Shown here: positions 17,337 to 26,369 of the stretch, one piece after another
Layout: each line of letters begins with the position of its first letter
Numbering within the stretch: the stretch's first letter is position 1
From: Woeseia sp.
Lineage (GTDB): Bacteria; Pseudomonadota; Gammaproteobacteria; Steroidobacterales; Woeseiaceae
NCBI GenBank assembly: GCA_021773015.1
Contig: JAJFKW010000001.1
Coordinates: forward strand, 3,393,305 to 3,457,304
DNA length: 64,000 nucleotides
Reading direction: 5' to 3'
The notes under the pieces: model-generated
Databases searched by the model: none
Told to the model about the DNA's origin: nothing
The model's input: only the letters and a program-made list of their open reading frames with translations
Made by a program: the position numbers and the translations under genes

Positions 17337-18683
17337 ATGAATAAAAAGATTGTTGTTGTAGCCGTTTTGGCACTGTCGTCATGGTCGTCGCTGGCCTTTG
17401 GCGAAAGAATCGCGTTTATCAATGTCAATGTCGTGCCAATGACGTCGGAAACGCTGATTGAGGCGCAAACGGTCATCGTCGACAACGGCTTAATCGCGAA
17501 TATTGGTGATGTCGATGACATACCGATCAGCGACGATCTGCTGATAGTGGACGGTACGGACCGATTCCTGATGCCCGGATTAGCTGAAATGCATGGTCAC
17601 GTGCCGTCGGCGGGATCGCGGACCGTCAATCAGGTGCTGGAATTGTACGTTGTGAATGGAATTACACTCACGCGGGGAATGTTAGGTGGGCCGTCACACT
17701 TGCGATTACGCCAACAGATTCTTGATCATGAGGTTCTGGGGCCAACACTCTACACGTCAGGGCCCTCACTGAATGGGCGTAGTATTACCAGTCCTGACCA
17801 AGCGGCCGAGTTGGTTCGAAAACAATTTGCCGCAGGTTACGATTTCCTAAAAATCCACCCTGGATTAACGAGGCGGGAATTTGCGATCGTTGCTGAAACT
17901 GCCAACGAATTAGGCATGCCGTTCGCCGGACACGTGCCGGCCGACGTAGGCGTTTTTGATGCGGTAGCGGCAGGTATTGCAACCATCGACCATCTGGATG
18001 GCTATATGCAGACGCTTATGTCGCCGAATATCGATCCATCCGGCGGCTTCGACAGCTTTTTTGGAATCTTACTGGCCCCGCATGCAGATCGGGCAAAGAT
18101 AATCGACGTTGTTGACGCAACACGCTTGGCCGGAACCTGGAATGTTCCGACCCAGTCATTGTTTGAGCATCGAGTTTCCAGCGTGAGCGCTGAAGAAATG
18201 AGTCAGTGGCCGGAAGTACGCTACATGCCGGCAGCAACGGTGCGACGTTGGAAGCAAGCGAAGCTGGACATGGTGAATGATCGGAATTTTAATCGAGAGT
18301 TGGCGGATACTGCCGTCAGCATACGCCGGCAAATCATAAAAACGCTACATGAGAGAGGCGCAGGATTGTTGCTGGGCTCCGATGCACCACAAGTATTCAA
18401 TGTCCCTGGTTTTGCGATACATCGCGAATTGGAGTTTTTAGTCGAATCTGGACTGACGCCTTTTCAGGCGTTGCAAACCGGGACGGTAAATCCTGCGGAG
18501 TTTCTCAAGCGCAGCGACAGATCCGGTCGCATTAAGATTGGCTACGTGGCTGACCTGGTATTGCTTGATGAGAATCCGTTGCAGAACATATCGGCGACTC
18601 GACGCGTGCATGGTGTCGCGTTGCGCGGCAAATGGATATCCCAACCAGACATACGCAAGATGTTAAAACGCCTACAGCGTTAG
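17337..18683 (+). CDS. Secreted amidohydrolase-family protein
   Basis: A 448-residue TIM-barrel metal-dependent hydrolase with a Sec signal (MNKKIVVVAVLAL..., cleavage after AFG). Expected family motifs are visible: EMHGHVP near 80, where the family usually has HxH, KIHPGL near 179, AGHVP near 200, DHLDGY near 220 and LLGSDAP near 345. The composite domain strands precede and follow the barrel. The first metal motif reads HGH, so metal binding is plausible. The family includes imidazolonepropionase-like and prolidase-like enzymes. The substrate is unknown. It is monocistronic between a terminator and a convergent dioxygenase gene. Confidence 0.9.
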   Translation: MNKKIVVVAVLALSSWSSLAFGERIAFINVNVVPMTSETLIEAQTVIVDNGLIANIGDVDDIPISDDLLIVDGTDRFLMPGLAEMHGHVPSAGSRTVNQVLELYVVNGITLTRGMLGGPSHLRLRQQILDHEVLGPTLYTSGPSLNGRSITSPDQAAELVRKQFAAGYDFLKIHPGLTRREFAIVAETANELGMPFAGHVPADVGVFDAVAAGIATIDHLDGYMQTLMSPNIDPSGGFDSFFGILLAPHADRAKIIDVVDATRLAGTWNVPTQSLFEHRVSSVSAEEMSQWPEVRYMPAATVRRWKQAKLDMVNDRNFNRELADTAVSIRRQIIKTLHERGAGLLLGSDAPQVFNVPGFAIHRELEFLVESGLTPFQALQTGTVNPAEFLKRSDRSGRIKIGYVADLVLLDENPLQNISATRRVHGVALRGKWISQPDIRKMLKRLQR

Positions 18684-18699
18684 TTTACGACCTCGTCGC

Positions 18700-19692
18700 T
18701 CAACGTTGTTTTGTCGCTATTGCTTGAGTGTTTTTCTCGGCGCGCGCAATTTCGGCTTCAATATGTTCTGCCTGACCAACCGGTGGGTAGCGGCAAGGGT
18801 TTTCGCGCGAAACGAATTTCGATAGCGGCGAAATCATCTGCCCGCTGTCTGCGGCGACAAACATGACGACGCTGAAGCGTTGTTCCGGCGTATTGCGGAC
18901 GCGGTGGCCAGTCGCCTTTAGCATACCGTTCGTCCATCGTTGCAGCATGTCGCCCAAAATCACAATTATCCTGCCATCATGTGAGGGCGCATCAAACCAC
19001 TCTCCTCGAGGATTCGTGAGCTCAAGTCCCGGTGCGGTCTGGTAGATAAATGTGATGCACTCGAAATCAGTGTGCGCGGCAATTCCGACGTCGTGTGGCG
19101 TTGGAGGAAGGTCAGTTTTTGGATAGTGGAGCAAGCGTAGCGTATTGAGTTCGGCGGACTGACATCGCGATGGCAGAAAGTCGTTGTCCAAGCCGATGGC
19201 CGCAGAGATCAATGCAAGCGTCGTCTGGCCTAAGCTTTCAAATTGATGCCAGCAGTCGCTGACGTCGCCGCGCATCCCGGCTAAATCCGGCCATTTACTG
19301 TCGCCGTGTGTACCGACTACACTTTCCAAGCCGCAATCAAATGCCTCAAGATGCGAAATTGTGTCTGGTTGATATGCGGGTTCGTGATTCTGGGGAATCC
19401 AGCCGAGGCCGTCAGCACCGCGCATTGCATTCGTTTTTATGGCGTTGTCGTCCGACAAATCGAAAAAGATTTGCATTTGCCGCAATACTGGCGCGAGAGC
19501 AATGGCGTGCTCTTCGATCTTGCTAATATAAAAAAAACCGGTTTCTCTACAAGCCTTGCCGATTTTCATTACGACCTGGGCACGGATTCTCGCATCCGTG
19601 CTTAGCAAGTCACGGGCGTTAACGGATAGTGTTGAATCATCGACTATTCCAATGGTTGCATCAGACTGACGCAGTTGCTGTGTTGCGGGCAT
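18700..19692 (-). CDS. 2-oxoglutarate/Fe(II)-dependent oxygenase, isopenicillin N synthase-like
   Basis: A 330-residue protein of the DIOX_N/2OG-Fe(II) oxygenase family. The iron triad is present as His207 and Asp209 in AAHTDFE and His263 in TGHRVRN, and the 2-oxoglutarate-binding RxS motif is Arg272-Ser274 in QRFSV. The N-terminal DIOX_N region includes GFFYI. Bacterial members oxidise small molecules and the substrate is unknown here. It is divergently transcribed from a CadC-like regulator (138 bp between starts), which is a candidate controller, and convergent with the amidohydrolase gene. Confidence 0.92.
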   Translation of the reverse strand: MPATQQLRQSDATIGIVDDSTLSVNARDLLSTDARIRAQVVMKIGKACRETGFFYISKIEEHAIALAPVLRQMQIFFDLSDDNAIKTNAMRGADGLGWIPQNHEPAYQPDTISHLEAFDCGLESVVGTHGDSKWPDLAGMRGDVSDCWHQFESLGQTTLALISAAIGLDNDFLPSRCQSAELNTLRLLHYPKTDLPPTPHDVGIAAHTDFECITFIYQTAPGLELTNPRGEWFDAPSHDGRIIVILGDMLQRWTNGMLKATGHRVRNTPEQRFSVVMFVAADSGQMISPLSKFVSRENPCRYPPVGQAEHIEAEIARAEKNTQAIATKQR

Positions 19693-19830
19693 GATTTACT
19701 CCTGCAGGTACGGATTATGGTCCAAATTGATCTGTATCCACACTTTGCCTATCTCCCCGCCGCCGATCTTGACCTTTGCACGACGATATTGCGACCATAA
19801 CGCGACGCTTATTCGAGTGACACATCGGTC

Positions 19831-21402
19831 ATGCCGCAGCACGCCAATTCAGTTTCCGAATACCGCTTCGAAGATTGCCGGGTCCTCATTCAAGTGCGCG
19901 AAATCTATCGTGCGGGAATGCTAGTTTCTGCGGAACCCAAAGTATTTGATCTTCTCACCTATTTGATCCTGCATCGTGATCGGGCAGTCGATAAAAACGA
20001 GTTGCAGGATGAGATTTGGCCAGGCGCAATCGTCACAGAAGCGTCGCTGACCCGTTGTGTAATGAAAGCGCGCCGCGTTATTGGTGACAAGCCTAAGGCC
20101 CCTACCGGGATAAAAACGATTCGAGGGCACGGCTACCGATTTTCGTTGGACGTCGAAGAAATCGGTTTGGAGCCAGCGGGAAGACCAAAATTACCGTTGC
20201 CGAGTAAGCCTTCGGTTGCCGTATTGCCGTTTGCGAACCTCAGCGGCGATCCTGAGCAAGACTACTTCTCGGAAGGAATAAGTGAGGACATCATCACCGA
20301 GCTCTCGAGAATTCGTTCGATTTTCGTCATTGCGCGCCATTCTTCGTTCATTTTCAAAAAAGCCGACGACAACATCAAGAATATTGCCGAGGATCTAGGC
20401 GTCGCGTACATCGTGGATGGTAGTGTTCGTAAATCGGCCGGCAAGGTCCGGGTCAACGTGCGACTCGCTGATGCCCAAAGAGATGTGCAGATCTGGTCGG
20501 AGCGATACGACAGGGAATTGGAAGATTTGCTGTTGCTGCAGGATGACGTGACGGCAGCGATTGCCGCCACAATCGGCGGGCGGGTCGAAGCGACCCGAGC
20601 CCGAAAACGCCTGGATGGAAGCGGTGTAGAGGCTTATGACTTGCTAATGCAGGCGCAGGCACTCTACTACGTTGTTAGTAGGGACGCTGCCGAACAAGCA
20701 CGCGCATTACTCGAACGCGCAATTGAAATTGATCCGCACAATGCGCGAGCTTTGGGATTGCTCGCTGCGGTCTACTCGATGATGAGCTGGTCGTTTTGGG
20801 CCGCGGACAATGAGGCTGCGCGCAAGCGATCATCGGAGTTGGGGCGGCGCTCGCTTGAATTAGACGACTCGGACAGTCTTACCCAGGCCTTAGTTGCAGA
20901 GATCTTGTTTGATTGTGGATCACCGGAACTTGCAGAACATCACTTTCGTCGCGCGCTTGCGTTGAATCCTAACGACATTGCCGCACGCGCGCTGTTCGCG
21001 TCAAAACTTGCGGCGTCGGGCCGCGCCGATGAAGGCCTAGAACATTTGGCCGTTGGCGAGCGGCTCGATCCATTTGGCCTATCTTGGATACCTTGGGTTA
21101 AGGGCTTTGTCATGTTCTCTGCCCGGCGTTTCGATGAATCCGCGTCCGCACTAATGTCGATGGCTAATCCACCCAATGAGGCGCGCTTTCTGCTTGCCGC
21201 GTCACTGGGTCGTCTGAACCGGCGATCTGAGGCCAAAGCGCCGATTTTGGAATTTCTGCATTGCGCCCGACAGGAAATGCCGAATTACCCGGGCGATACG
21301 TTAGATGAATGGACGCCCTATTTAGCGCGGATGGTCGACTACGGCGATATTGAGGATTTTGAGTTTCTGATCGAAAGTCTGCGTTTGGCGGGCTGGGACT
21401 AG
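19831..21402 (+). CDS. CadC-like transcriptional regulator: winged helix + TolB-N-like domain + TPR
   Basis: A 523-residue protein. Residues 1-105 form an OmpR/PhoB-type winged helix (LLTYLILHRDRAVDKNEL, IWPGAIVTEASLTRCV, IKTIRGHGYRF). Residues about 128-255 resemble the region found after such domains in adenylate-cyclase-like regulators (PSVAVLPFANLSGDPEQDYF). The C-terminal half is TPR-like helical repeats. There is no receiver domain and no obvious membrane helix, unlike true CadC. The gene is divergent from the 2OG oxygenase and 121 bp upstream of the repeat-protein gene, either of which may be its target. No strong ribosome binding site is seen before the ATG. Confidence 0.9.
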   Translation: MPQHANSVSEYRFEDCRVLIQVREIYRAGMLVSAEPKVFDLLTYLILHRDRAVDKNELQDEIWPGAIVTEASLTRCVMKARRVIGDKPKAPTGIKTIRGHGYRFSLDVEEIGLEPAGRPKLPLPSKPSVAVLPFANLSGDPEQDYFSEGISEDIITELSRIRSIFVIARHSSFIFKKADDNIKNIAEDLGVAYIVDGSVRKSAGKVRVNVRLADAQRDVQIWSERYDRELEDLLLLQDDVTAAIAATIGGRVEATRARKRLDGSGVEAYDLLMQAQALYYVVSRDAAEQARALLERAIEIDPHNARALGLLAAVYSMMSWSFWAADNEAARKRSSELGRRSLELDDSDSLTQALVAEILFDCGSPELAEHHFRRALALNPNDIAARALFASKLAASGRADEGLEHLAVGERLDPFGLSWIPWVKGFVMFSARRFDESASALMSMANPPNEARFLLAASLGRLNRRSEAKAPILEFLHCARQEMPNYPGDTLDEWTPYLARMVDYGDIEDFEFLIESLRLAGWD

Positions 21403-21523
21403 GGCTATGAGGGGCCGCGTTGTTGCATAAGGCCTGCTGATTAACTATTGCAACCGATACGGCTTGACCGGCATCTAAACATTACAAGGGCGGAATTTGT
21501 CCGCATCATTTAGGAATTCAATC

Positions 21524-22234
21524 ATGCGCGCTGCGATCATTCTATTCATGTTTACTGTCAGTTTGGCCCACGCCAGCTGGAGCGACTATCGGGAAAAAAG
21601 AGAGCTTGAATTAAGTTCGACAGGCGTCAATGAACTAGTTGTAGAGTCCGGGGCGGGAAGCCTAGAAATCCACGGTCACGCCAACGGCGATGAAATTCGT
21701 GTTGAGGCTGTCATCGACGTTCCGGGCAAAAGTGACGATAAGGCACAGGCATTGATTGCCGAGAAGTTGGTGCTGACACTCGATAAGAAGGGCGGCAGTG
21801 CCCGGTTGGTGGGTGACTTTAAAGGCTTGCACCTATGGGGAGACAGCCCGGCCGTTCATCTCACCGTTTCTATGCCCGAAAGACTCGGCTTAGGGGTCAA
21901 TGACTCATCGGGATCGATTGAAATTGGTGGCGTCAGGGGCAATATTTCCGTCAAGGATTCATCGGGATCGATTCGTATGCGTGAGGTCGGGGGGTCGATC
22001 AAGATTGACGATAGTTCGGGATCAATCGAGGTCTCCGGGGTGGGCGAAAGCATAGTCGTCGAAGATGGCTCGGGTAGCATCAAAATTCGCGACGTTGAGG
22101 GCAGCGTAACCGTAGACGACGGCTCCGGTAGCGTCGACGTCAAGCGCGTCGGTCAAGATTTGATTATTGTTGATGATGGCAGCGGTTCGCTGCGTTACTC
22201 CGATATCAAGGGCAATGTCGAAGACAATAGTTGA
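21524..22234 (+). CDS. Secreted DUF4097-type repeat protein
   Basis: A 236-residue secreted protein with signal peptide (MRAAIILFMFTVSLAHA). A non-repetitive beta-rich part (to about residue 125) is followed by six tandem repeats of 18-19 residues each beginning DSSGS or DGSGS, as in DUF4097/adhesin-like beta-solenoids. One repeat probably equals one solenoid rung. The ATG at 21524 follows AGGA; an in-frame TTG at 21497 is less likely. The function is unknown; an envelope-exposed adhesive or structural role is only inference. A strong terminator follows 18 bp after the stop. Confidence 0.88.
   Translation: MRAAIILFMFTVSLAHASWSDYREKRELELSSTGVNELVVESGAGSLEIHGHANGDEIRVEAVIDVPGKSDDKAQALIAEKLVLTLDKKGGSARLVGDFKGLHLWGDSPAVHLTVSMPERLGLGVNDSSGSIEIGGVRGNISVKDSSGSIRMREVGGSIKIDDSSGSIEVSGVGESIVVEDGSGSIKIRDVEGSVTVDDGSGSVDVKRVGQDLIIVDDGSGSLRYSDIKGNVEDNS
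21902..22231 (+). repeat. Six tandem coding repeats of 18-19 codons
   Basis: Repeat units start at 21902, 21956, 22010, 22064, 22118 and 22175. Four are exactly 18 codons, the fifth is 19 and the sixth runs to the C-terminus. Each unit starts with D-[SG]-S-G-S-[IVL], alternates hydrophobic and polar residues, and carries a conserved Val or Ile about ten residues in. The first three units use DSSGS and the last three DGSGS, suggesting duplication of blocks. Confidence 0.93.
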
Positions 22235-22252
22235 ACGGCCAATTAAATCGGG

Positions 22253-22281
22253 AAAAAGGGCCATTTTGGCCCTTTTTTTTT
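22253..22281 (+). terminator. Intrinsic terminator after the repeat-protein gene
   Basis: AAAAAGGGCCA (22253-22263) pairs with TGGCCCTTTTT (22267-22277) across a TTT loop, and the T-run continues to 22281. It is 18 bp after the stop codon at 22234. The A-run on the other arm means it could also stop minus-strand transcripts. Confidence 0.93.
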
Positions 22282-22409
22282 GTGGTAGTGGACACGAAAG
22301 CGGTATATTGGGTGACCGGCTTTTGTGCTGTTTGGCATGACATGACATAACCGTCGGCCAAGCAGCCTAAGAAGGCCATAAAATTCGAGAACGCGGAGGA
22401 GGCAGGCGT

Positions 22410-22982
22410 ATGTCTAATCGGCTAGCTCACGCAAATCATTCATCGAATTCTCACAGTCGCCTCATTGCGGCCTTATTGATTGCGGCGTTTGTTGTGCCGG
22501 TAATGTCGATGGCTCAGGAGAAGCAACGCAACGAGGCGGGCAGCAAAATGGTCGTCGGTGTTCGTAACATGGAACTCAAAGACGGCGCGGACGCTCTTTT
22601 GATGGGTGAGTACGAACGGGGCGTTCGGCTTACGCATATTGGTCTGGAGCAGGCGTTTGGTGTCCGCGAAGAAGAAGCGGCGCTTTCAAATTTGTGTGCC
22701 GGCTATTTGCAGTTGAGAAAATATGCCGATGCATTGCAGTATTGTGAAATCTTGCTGACCCGCAATGACCAGCATTGGCGTGCTTACAACAATCGTGCGC
22801 TAATTTACATTAAGACGGAACAGTGGGACAAAGCTGAGTCCGACCTGAAGAAAGGCGAGGAACTCAATGCTGGTGCGCACACAATGAAACTCGCGCGCGC
22901 GATGTATATGGATGCGGTACACCCGGTCGCACCTGAGATCGAAATTGACGACAGAGACAAGAGTGAAAGCGTCAACAATTAG
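22410..22982 (+). CDS. Exported TPR-repeat protein
   Basis: A 190-residue protein with an N-terminal hydrophobic segment (LIAALLIAAFVVPVMSMAQ) that looks like a signal peptide. It is followed by TPR-like helices: GEYERGVRLTHIGLEQA, AGYLQLRKYADALQYCE and NNRALIYIKTEQWDKAE. The start is well supported by GGAGGAGG a few bases upstream of the ATG. It overlaps the next gene by 20 bp, so the pair is translationally coupled. TPR proteins act as scaffolds; with a TonB-C partner a periplasmic complex is likely, but no function can be named. Confidence 0.9.
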   Translation: MSNRLAHANHSSNSHSRLIAALLIAAFVVPVMSMAQEKQRNEAGSKMVVGVRNMELKDGADALLMGEYERGVRLTHIGLEQAFGVREEEAALSNLCAGYLQLRKYADALQYCEILLTRNDQHWRAYNNRALIYIKTEQWDKAESDLKKGEELNAGAHTMKLARAMYMDAVHPVAPEIEIDDRDKSESVNN

Positions 22983-23367
22983 CGCAACATTTATCCTGTT
23001 ATTGTTTATCGCTGCTCAGGCAGAAGAGGATCCGGGCAGTCCGCGTGTGAGTTACATTACGGACTCGTCGACAGACCGCCAACCCGCACTCACCGCATTT
23101 CCGAATTATCCCGCGATTGCCAGGCGGGATAGGATTGAGGGGGAGGCGACAGTGTGCTTCCGGATCGATCAACGTGGCAAAGTAAAGCGTGCATCAATCT
23201 CTGAATACACACACAAGATATTTCGCAGAGCGGCGTTAAGAGCGATGCGGAAGTCTACATTTGAGGCACTGCGGCCGGGCCAACTGGCTGCCAAAGAAAA
23301 GGCTTGTAGAACATACCGGTTTCGACTCGAACCTATTCCGCAAGACCAGCCACAGCTCGTGGACTAG
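22963..23367 (+). CDS. TonB C-terminal-domain protein, exported
   Basis: A 134-residue protein starting at GTG 22963 with a signal peptide (KASTISATFILLLFIAAQAE). Residues about 45-125 form a TonB C-terminal domain: FPNYPAIARRDRIEGEATV, FRIDQRGKV and AALRAMRKSTFEAL. There is no proline-rich spanner, so it is not a normal TonB but a TonB-C-like periplasmic protein. A longer frame to 22912 exists but lacks a good start. It overlaps the upstream TPR gene by 20 bp. Two cysteines (TVCFRI and KACRTY) could form a disulfide, as in other TonB-C-like secreted proteins. Confidence 0.85.
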   Translation: MKASTISATFILLLFIAAQAEEDPGSPRVSYITDSSTDRQPALTAFPNYPAIARRDRIEGEATVCFRIDQRGKVKRASISEYTHKIFRRAALRAMRKSTFEALRPGQLAAKEKACRTYRFRLEPIPQDQPQLVD

Positions 23368-23369
23368 CT

Positions 23370-23404
23370 GCCGAGACGACTGTGAATATTTTTATAGTCT
23401 CGGC
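23370..23404. terminator. Stem-loop between convergent genes
   Basis: GCCGAGAC (23370-23377) pairs perfectly with GTCTCGGC (23397-23404) over a 19-nt T/A-rich loop. It sits three bases after the TonB-C gene stop and before the convergent propeller gene end. A T-run is only inside the loop, so it is a weak or bidirectional terminator. Confidence 0.5.
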
Positions 23405-23456
23405 TCACCAACGACCTGTGTGAGAAATTTGTTCCGCTGCCGCTAGGCAAGGCACA

Positions 23457-24446
23457 TTAGTGCACCTTGGCGCGACCGACATAATTGGAATCTGCGCCGA
23501 ACCAAACTTCGCCGCTTGCTTCGTGGTAGTACATATGACGCACGGAATCTCCGCCGCTTGGAATATTCGTTTCGTTAATGAACGACTCTGATGCAATATC
23601 GAAGCCGACTATTCTATTCGGTCTCTCACCCGTTTCTACAACCCATATTCGATCATTCTTATCGATGGCCATACCAATCGGTTCGCTTTTCTTGCCGCCC
23701 GGAAGGGACCATTGGGTGAAGTCGTTGGTTAGCACATGATAACGACCGAGCTCGCCCAACTCGTAATCGACATACCAAACGTCGCCGCCTGTACTGGTAA
23801 CCACAGAGCGTGGGCGAGCGTCTTTGTTCGGTAAATCGATTTCGGCGATCGTCATACTGGATGGAAAGACTTGCAGCAATTTGTTGCTACCGGACGCTGC
23901 CGCCCACGGGTTGTTTTGGCCGTCGACGACGATACCGTCCGGCCGTGCCTTTTTCGTGGCAATTTGAATTAGCTCGATTCGATTGTCTGCCATTCTAAGT
24001 TTGCCGATGAAGTTGCCCTTGTGAACCGTGAACCAGATATTTCCGAGCGTATCGAACGTCAAATTGTGCGGGTCTTTAGCTTTTTTGCTGGGCATTGCAA
24101 TGATTATCGATTGACCGCTGGAAGGCGACAATTTTCCGATGTGGCCATCGCGGCTTGCGGAATACCAAATCGTCCGCTCTGCGTCGACAATGAGACTCTG
24201 AAGACCGCTGCTCGACAGCAGGTCGTAGCGATTGAAGTCACCTTGGGCAGGTGACAAGTTTCCGATGTAACTTCCTTTTTGCCCGATGAACCAAACGCGG
24301 CCATTCTTATCGACATACGGGGCGTGTGGTTGGGACTTTTTCCAGGGTACGAGCCATTCCCGTATGTCCAGGTTATCTGCATGAGCCGCATTGGCGGGCC
24401 AGCCAATACAGGTCACCAGAAATATCAGCAGAACCCTGAATCCCAT
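23457..24446 (-). CDS. Secreted beta-propeller protein, virginiamycin B lyase (streptogramin lyase)-like
   Basis: A 329-residue secreted protein (signal ending NAAHA). It has repeated blades of the form NGRVWFIGQ, RTIWYSAS, LGNIWFTVHKGNFIGKL, GGDVWYVD, NDRIWVVETG and GEVWFGA, which match the Vgb-type seven-bladed propeller. True Vgb opens streptogramin B antibiotics using a catalytic His and Mg ligands; whether this homologue does cannot be decided. Many such proteins are general exported propellers. It stands alone upstream of folD's 3' end on the same strand with a 190-bp gap. Confidence 0.85.
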   Translation of the reverse strand: MGFRVLLIFLVTCIGWPANAAHADNLDIREWLVPWKKSQPHAPYVDKNGRVWFIGQKGSYIGNLSPAQGDFNRYDLLSSSGLQSLIVDAERTIWYSASRDGHIGKLSPSSGQSIIIAMPSKKAKDPHNLTFDTLGNIWFTVHKGNFIGKLRMADNRIELIQIATKKARPDGIVVDGQNNPWAAASGSNKLLQVFPSSMTIAEIDLPNKDARPRSVVTSTGGDVWYVDYELGELGRYHVLTNDFTQWSLPGGKKSEPIGMAIDKNDRIWVVETGERPNRIVGFDIASESFINETNIPSGGDSVRHMYYHEASGEVWFGADSNYVGRAKVH

Positions 24447-24636
24447 AGCAGTGCCTCCGTTGGACTACGGCAGCCGCGTTACCACCAATCATTTCAAGAG
24501 CAAGGCCTCGCGCGGCACAATATTGTTGGCGTTTATCCTACCGCTATAACGGCCAGGGGAAAACGAACCAATGTCCAATTTCGCAATTCCGCTGGCTTTT
24601 CGGATTCATGCCACGCACCTAGCCGCGCCGCTGCAA

Positions 24637-25518
24637 TTATGTGAGGCCATTGGCCCGCCTGGCCGCGCGCAGCGTATTGGACATCAGCATAATGATGGTC
24701 ATCGGGCCGACGCCGCCGGGCACTGGCGTTACTGCAGCAGCTACCTCGGTCGCCGCTGCGAAATCGACGTCGCCGGTCAATTTGGACTTTCCGCCCTCTT
24801 CGACGCGATTGATGCCGACATCGATCACGACGGCACCGGGCTTTATCCAATCGCCTTTCACCATGGCGGGCCGGCCAACGGCTGCAACCAATATGTCGGC
24901 TTCGCGACACACCGCAGGCAGGTCTTTGGTGCGGCTATGACAAATGGTAACGGTTGCGTTGGCTTGTAGCAGCAGACTCGCCATCGGCTTGCCAACAATG
25001 TTGGATCGCCCAACGACCACTGCGTTTAGGCCCGATAAGTCTCTACCCAACTGATCTTCAATCATCAACATGCATCCAGCCGGCGTACAAGGTACAAACG
25101 CTTTGTCAGTGTCGCCTGCGGTCAACTTGCCAATATTTTCGTAGTGGAATCCATCGACGTCCTTCTCCGGCGTTATCGACTGTGTGACGAGATTTTCATT
25201 TAGCTGCTCAGGTAGCGGCAGCTGCACCAAAATACCGTGGATCTCACTATTCGTATTGAGTTCGTCAATCAAGCCTAATACGTCTTTCATGCTCGCGTCT
25301 GCCGACAACGTGTGCTGCACAGAGTGAAAACCGCAGGTTTCTGCCGTACGTTTCTTATTTCGAACATAGACTTCGCTTGCCGGGTCTTCGCCAACAATGA
25401 CTACTGCCAAACCGGGTTTCAAGTCGTGTTCGCTAGATAATTCGGCGGTTTCCTGTGCGATGATTTTTGACAATTCGGCAGCTTTCGCTTTTCCGTCGAT
25501 ACGATTGGCGTTTGGCAT
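24637..25518 (-). CDS. folD: Bifunctional methylenetetrahydrofolate dehydrogenase/cyclohydrolase
   Basis: A 293-residue FolD, which interconverts 5,10-methylene-THF, 5,10-methenyl-THF and 10-formyl-THF in one-carbon metabolism. The family signatures are visible: [21 protein letters not shown], including the catalytic Lys of the YxxxK-like motif (residues about 56-64), QLPLPE near 104, [16 protein letters not shown] at about 170-185 and [14 protein letters not shown] near 270. The start at 25518 gives the normal N-terminus; a frame extending to 25602 adds non-homologous residues. It is divergent from the TPMT-like gene. Confidence 0.97.
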   Translation of the reverse strand: MPNANRIDGKAKAAELSKIIAQETAELSSEHDLKPGLAVVIVGEDPASEVYVRNKKRTAETCGFHSVQHTLSADASMKDVLGLIDELNTNSEIHGILVQLPLPEQLNENLVTQSITPEKDVDGFHYENIGKLTAGDTDKAFVPCTPAGCMLMIEDQLGRDLSGLNAVVVGRSNIVGKPMASLLLQANATVTICHSRTKDLPAVCREADILVAAVGRPAMVKGDWIKPGAVVIDVGINRVEEGGKSKLTGDVDFAAATEVAAAVTPVPGGVGPMTIIMLMSNTLRAARRANGLT

Positions 25519-25721
25519 GAATATGATCCTGAATGGAGGGGCCGATACAGCAAGCACAACATAGCCCCGCTCCTGCACGCTGAAAGGCCGCAGATGGTAC
25601 ATTCACAGGCAGCGCTCGTAAATGCATCCCTGCGACCGCCTGTTGATCCGGCATGCCGGGAAGCGCGGGTTACGAACATTCCGGCGAACATCTCAACGAC
25701 GTGCCAATTGGAGAAATTTAC

Positions 25722-26369
25722 ATGGGGGAAGACTGGTTAGCTCGCTGGAGAGAGGGTCGAATTGGCTGGCATGAGGCTAGTGGGAGTGACTTGTTAAGGC
25801 GTTACTGGCCGAATATTGATGCGGGTAGCCGCGTGCTGGTGCCGCTTTGCGGCAAATCTCTGGATCTGCTGTGGTTAGCAGAGCAGGGTCATTCAGTGAC
25901 CGGTATCGAGTTATCTGAAATCGCGATAGTGACTTTTTTCCGAGAGCTCGAGCTGGAACATCAAACGCGAACTGTCGGCCAACTACAATACTTTCGTTGC
26001 ACGAGTTTGGATATTACGCTGGTTTCCGGCGACTATTTTGAATATCAAGACGGCGGTTTTGACGCATTATATGATCGAGGGTCGCTCGTTGCATTGCCGC
26101 CCGACATGCGGCAAAAGTATGTCGCACATACGAAATCACTACTTAAAAACTCAGCGCTACAATTGCTCATCACGCTTGAGTACGATCAAGCAAGTGTGTC
26201 TGGTCCACCTTTTGCTGTACAGGCTGAGGAGATATTTTCTTACTGGCCGGATTTGCGCAGATGTTCTCAGCAAAACGTTATCAATGAAAGCCCGCCTAAA
26301 TTTCGTCAAGCTGGAATGCGCGAGCTGATTGAATCGGTTTGGTTAACTAACACTACGCCTGATCGGTAA
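25722..26369 (+). CDS. Thiopurine S-methyltransferase family protein (TPMT-like)
   Basis: A 215-residue SAM-dependent methyltransferase. It has the family start WLARWREGRIGWHE, the SAM motif VLVPLCGKSLDLLWLAEQGH and GIELSEIA, and the DALYDRGSLVALPPDMR motif. Bacterial TPMTs methylate thiopurines and also selenium or tellurium compounds. The ATG at 25722 has GGAGA eight bases upstream; a longer frame to 25653 is not needed. The C-terminus after SPPKFRQAG diverges from the usual end. It overlaps the 3' end of the convergent GFA gene by 17 bp. Confidence 0.95.
   Translation: MGEDWLARWREGRIGWHEASGSDLLRRYWPNIDAGSRVLVPLCGKSLDLLWLAEQGHSVTGIELSEIAIVTFFRELELEHQTRTVGQLQYFRCTSLDITLVSGDYFEYQDGGFDALYDRGSLVALPPDMRQKYVAHTKSLLKNSALQLLITLEYDQASVSGPPFAVQAEEIFSYWPDLRRCSQQNVINESPPKFRQAGMRELIESVWLTNTTPDR

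Noticed and set aside
22322-22350. Possible sigma-54 promoter before the TPR gene (TGGCAT...)
   Set aside because: The -12 GC dinucleotide is missing at the required spacing.
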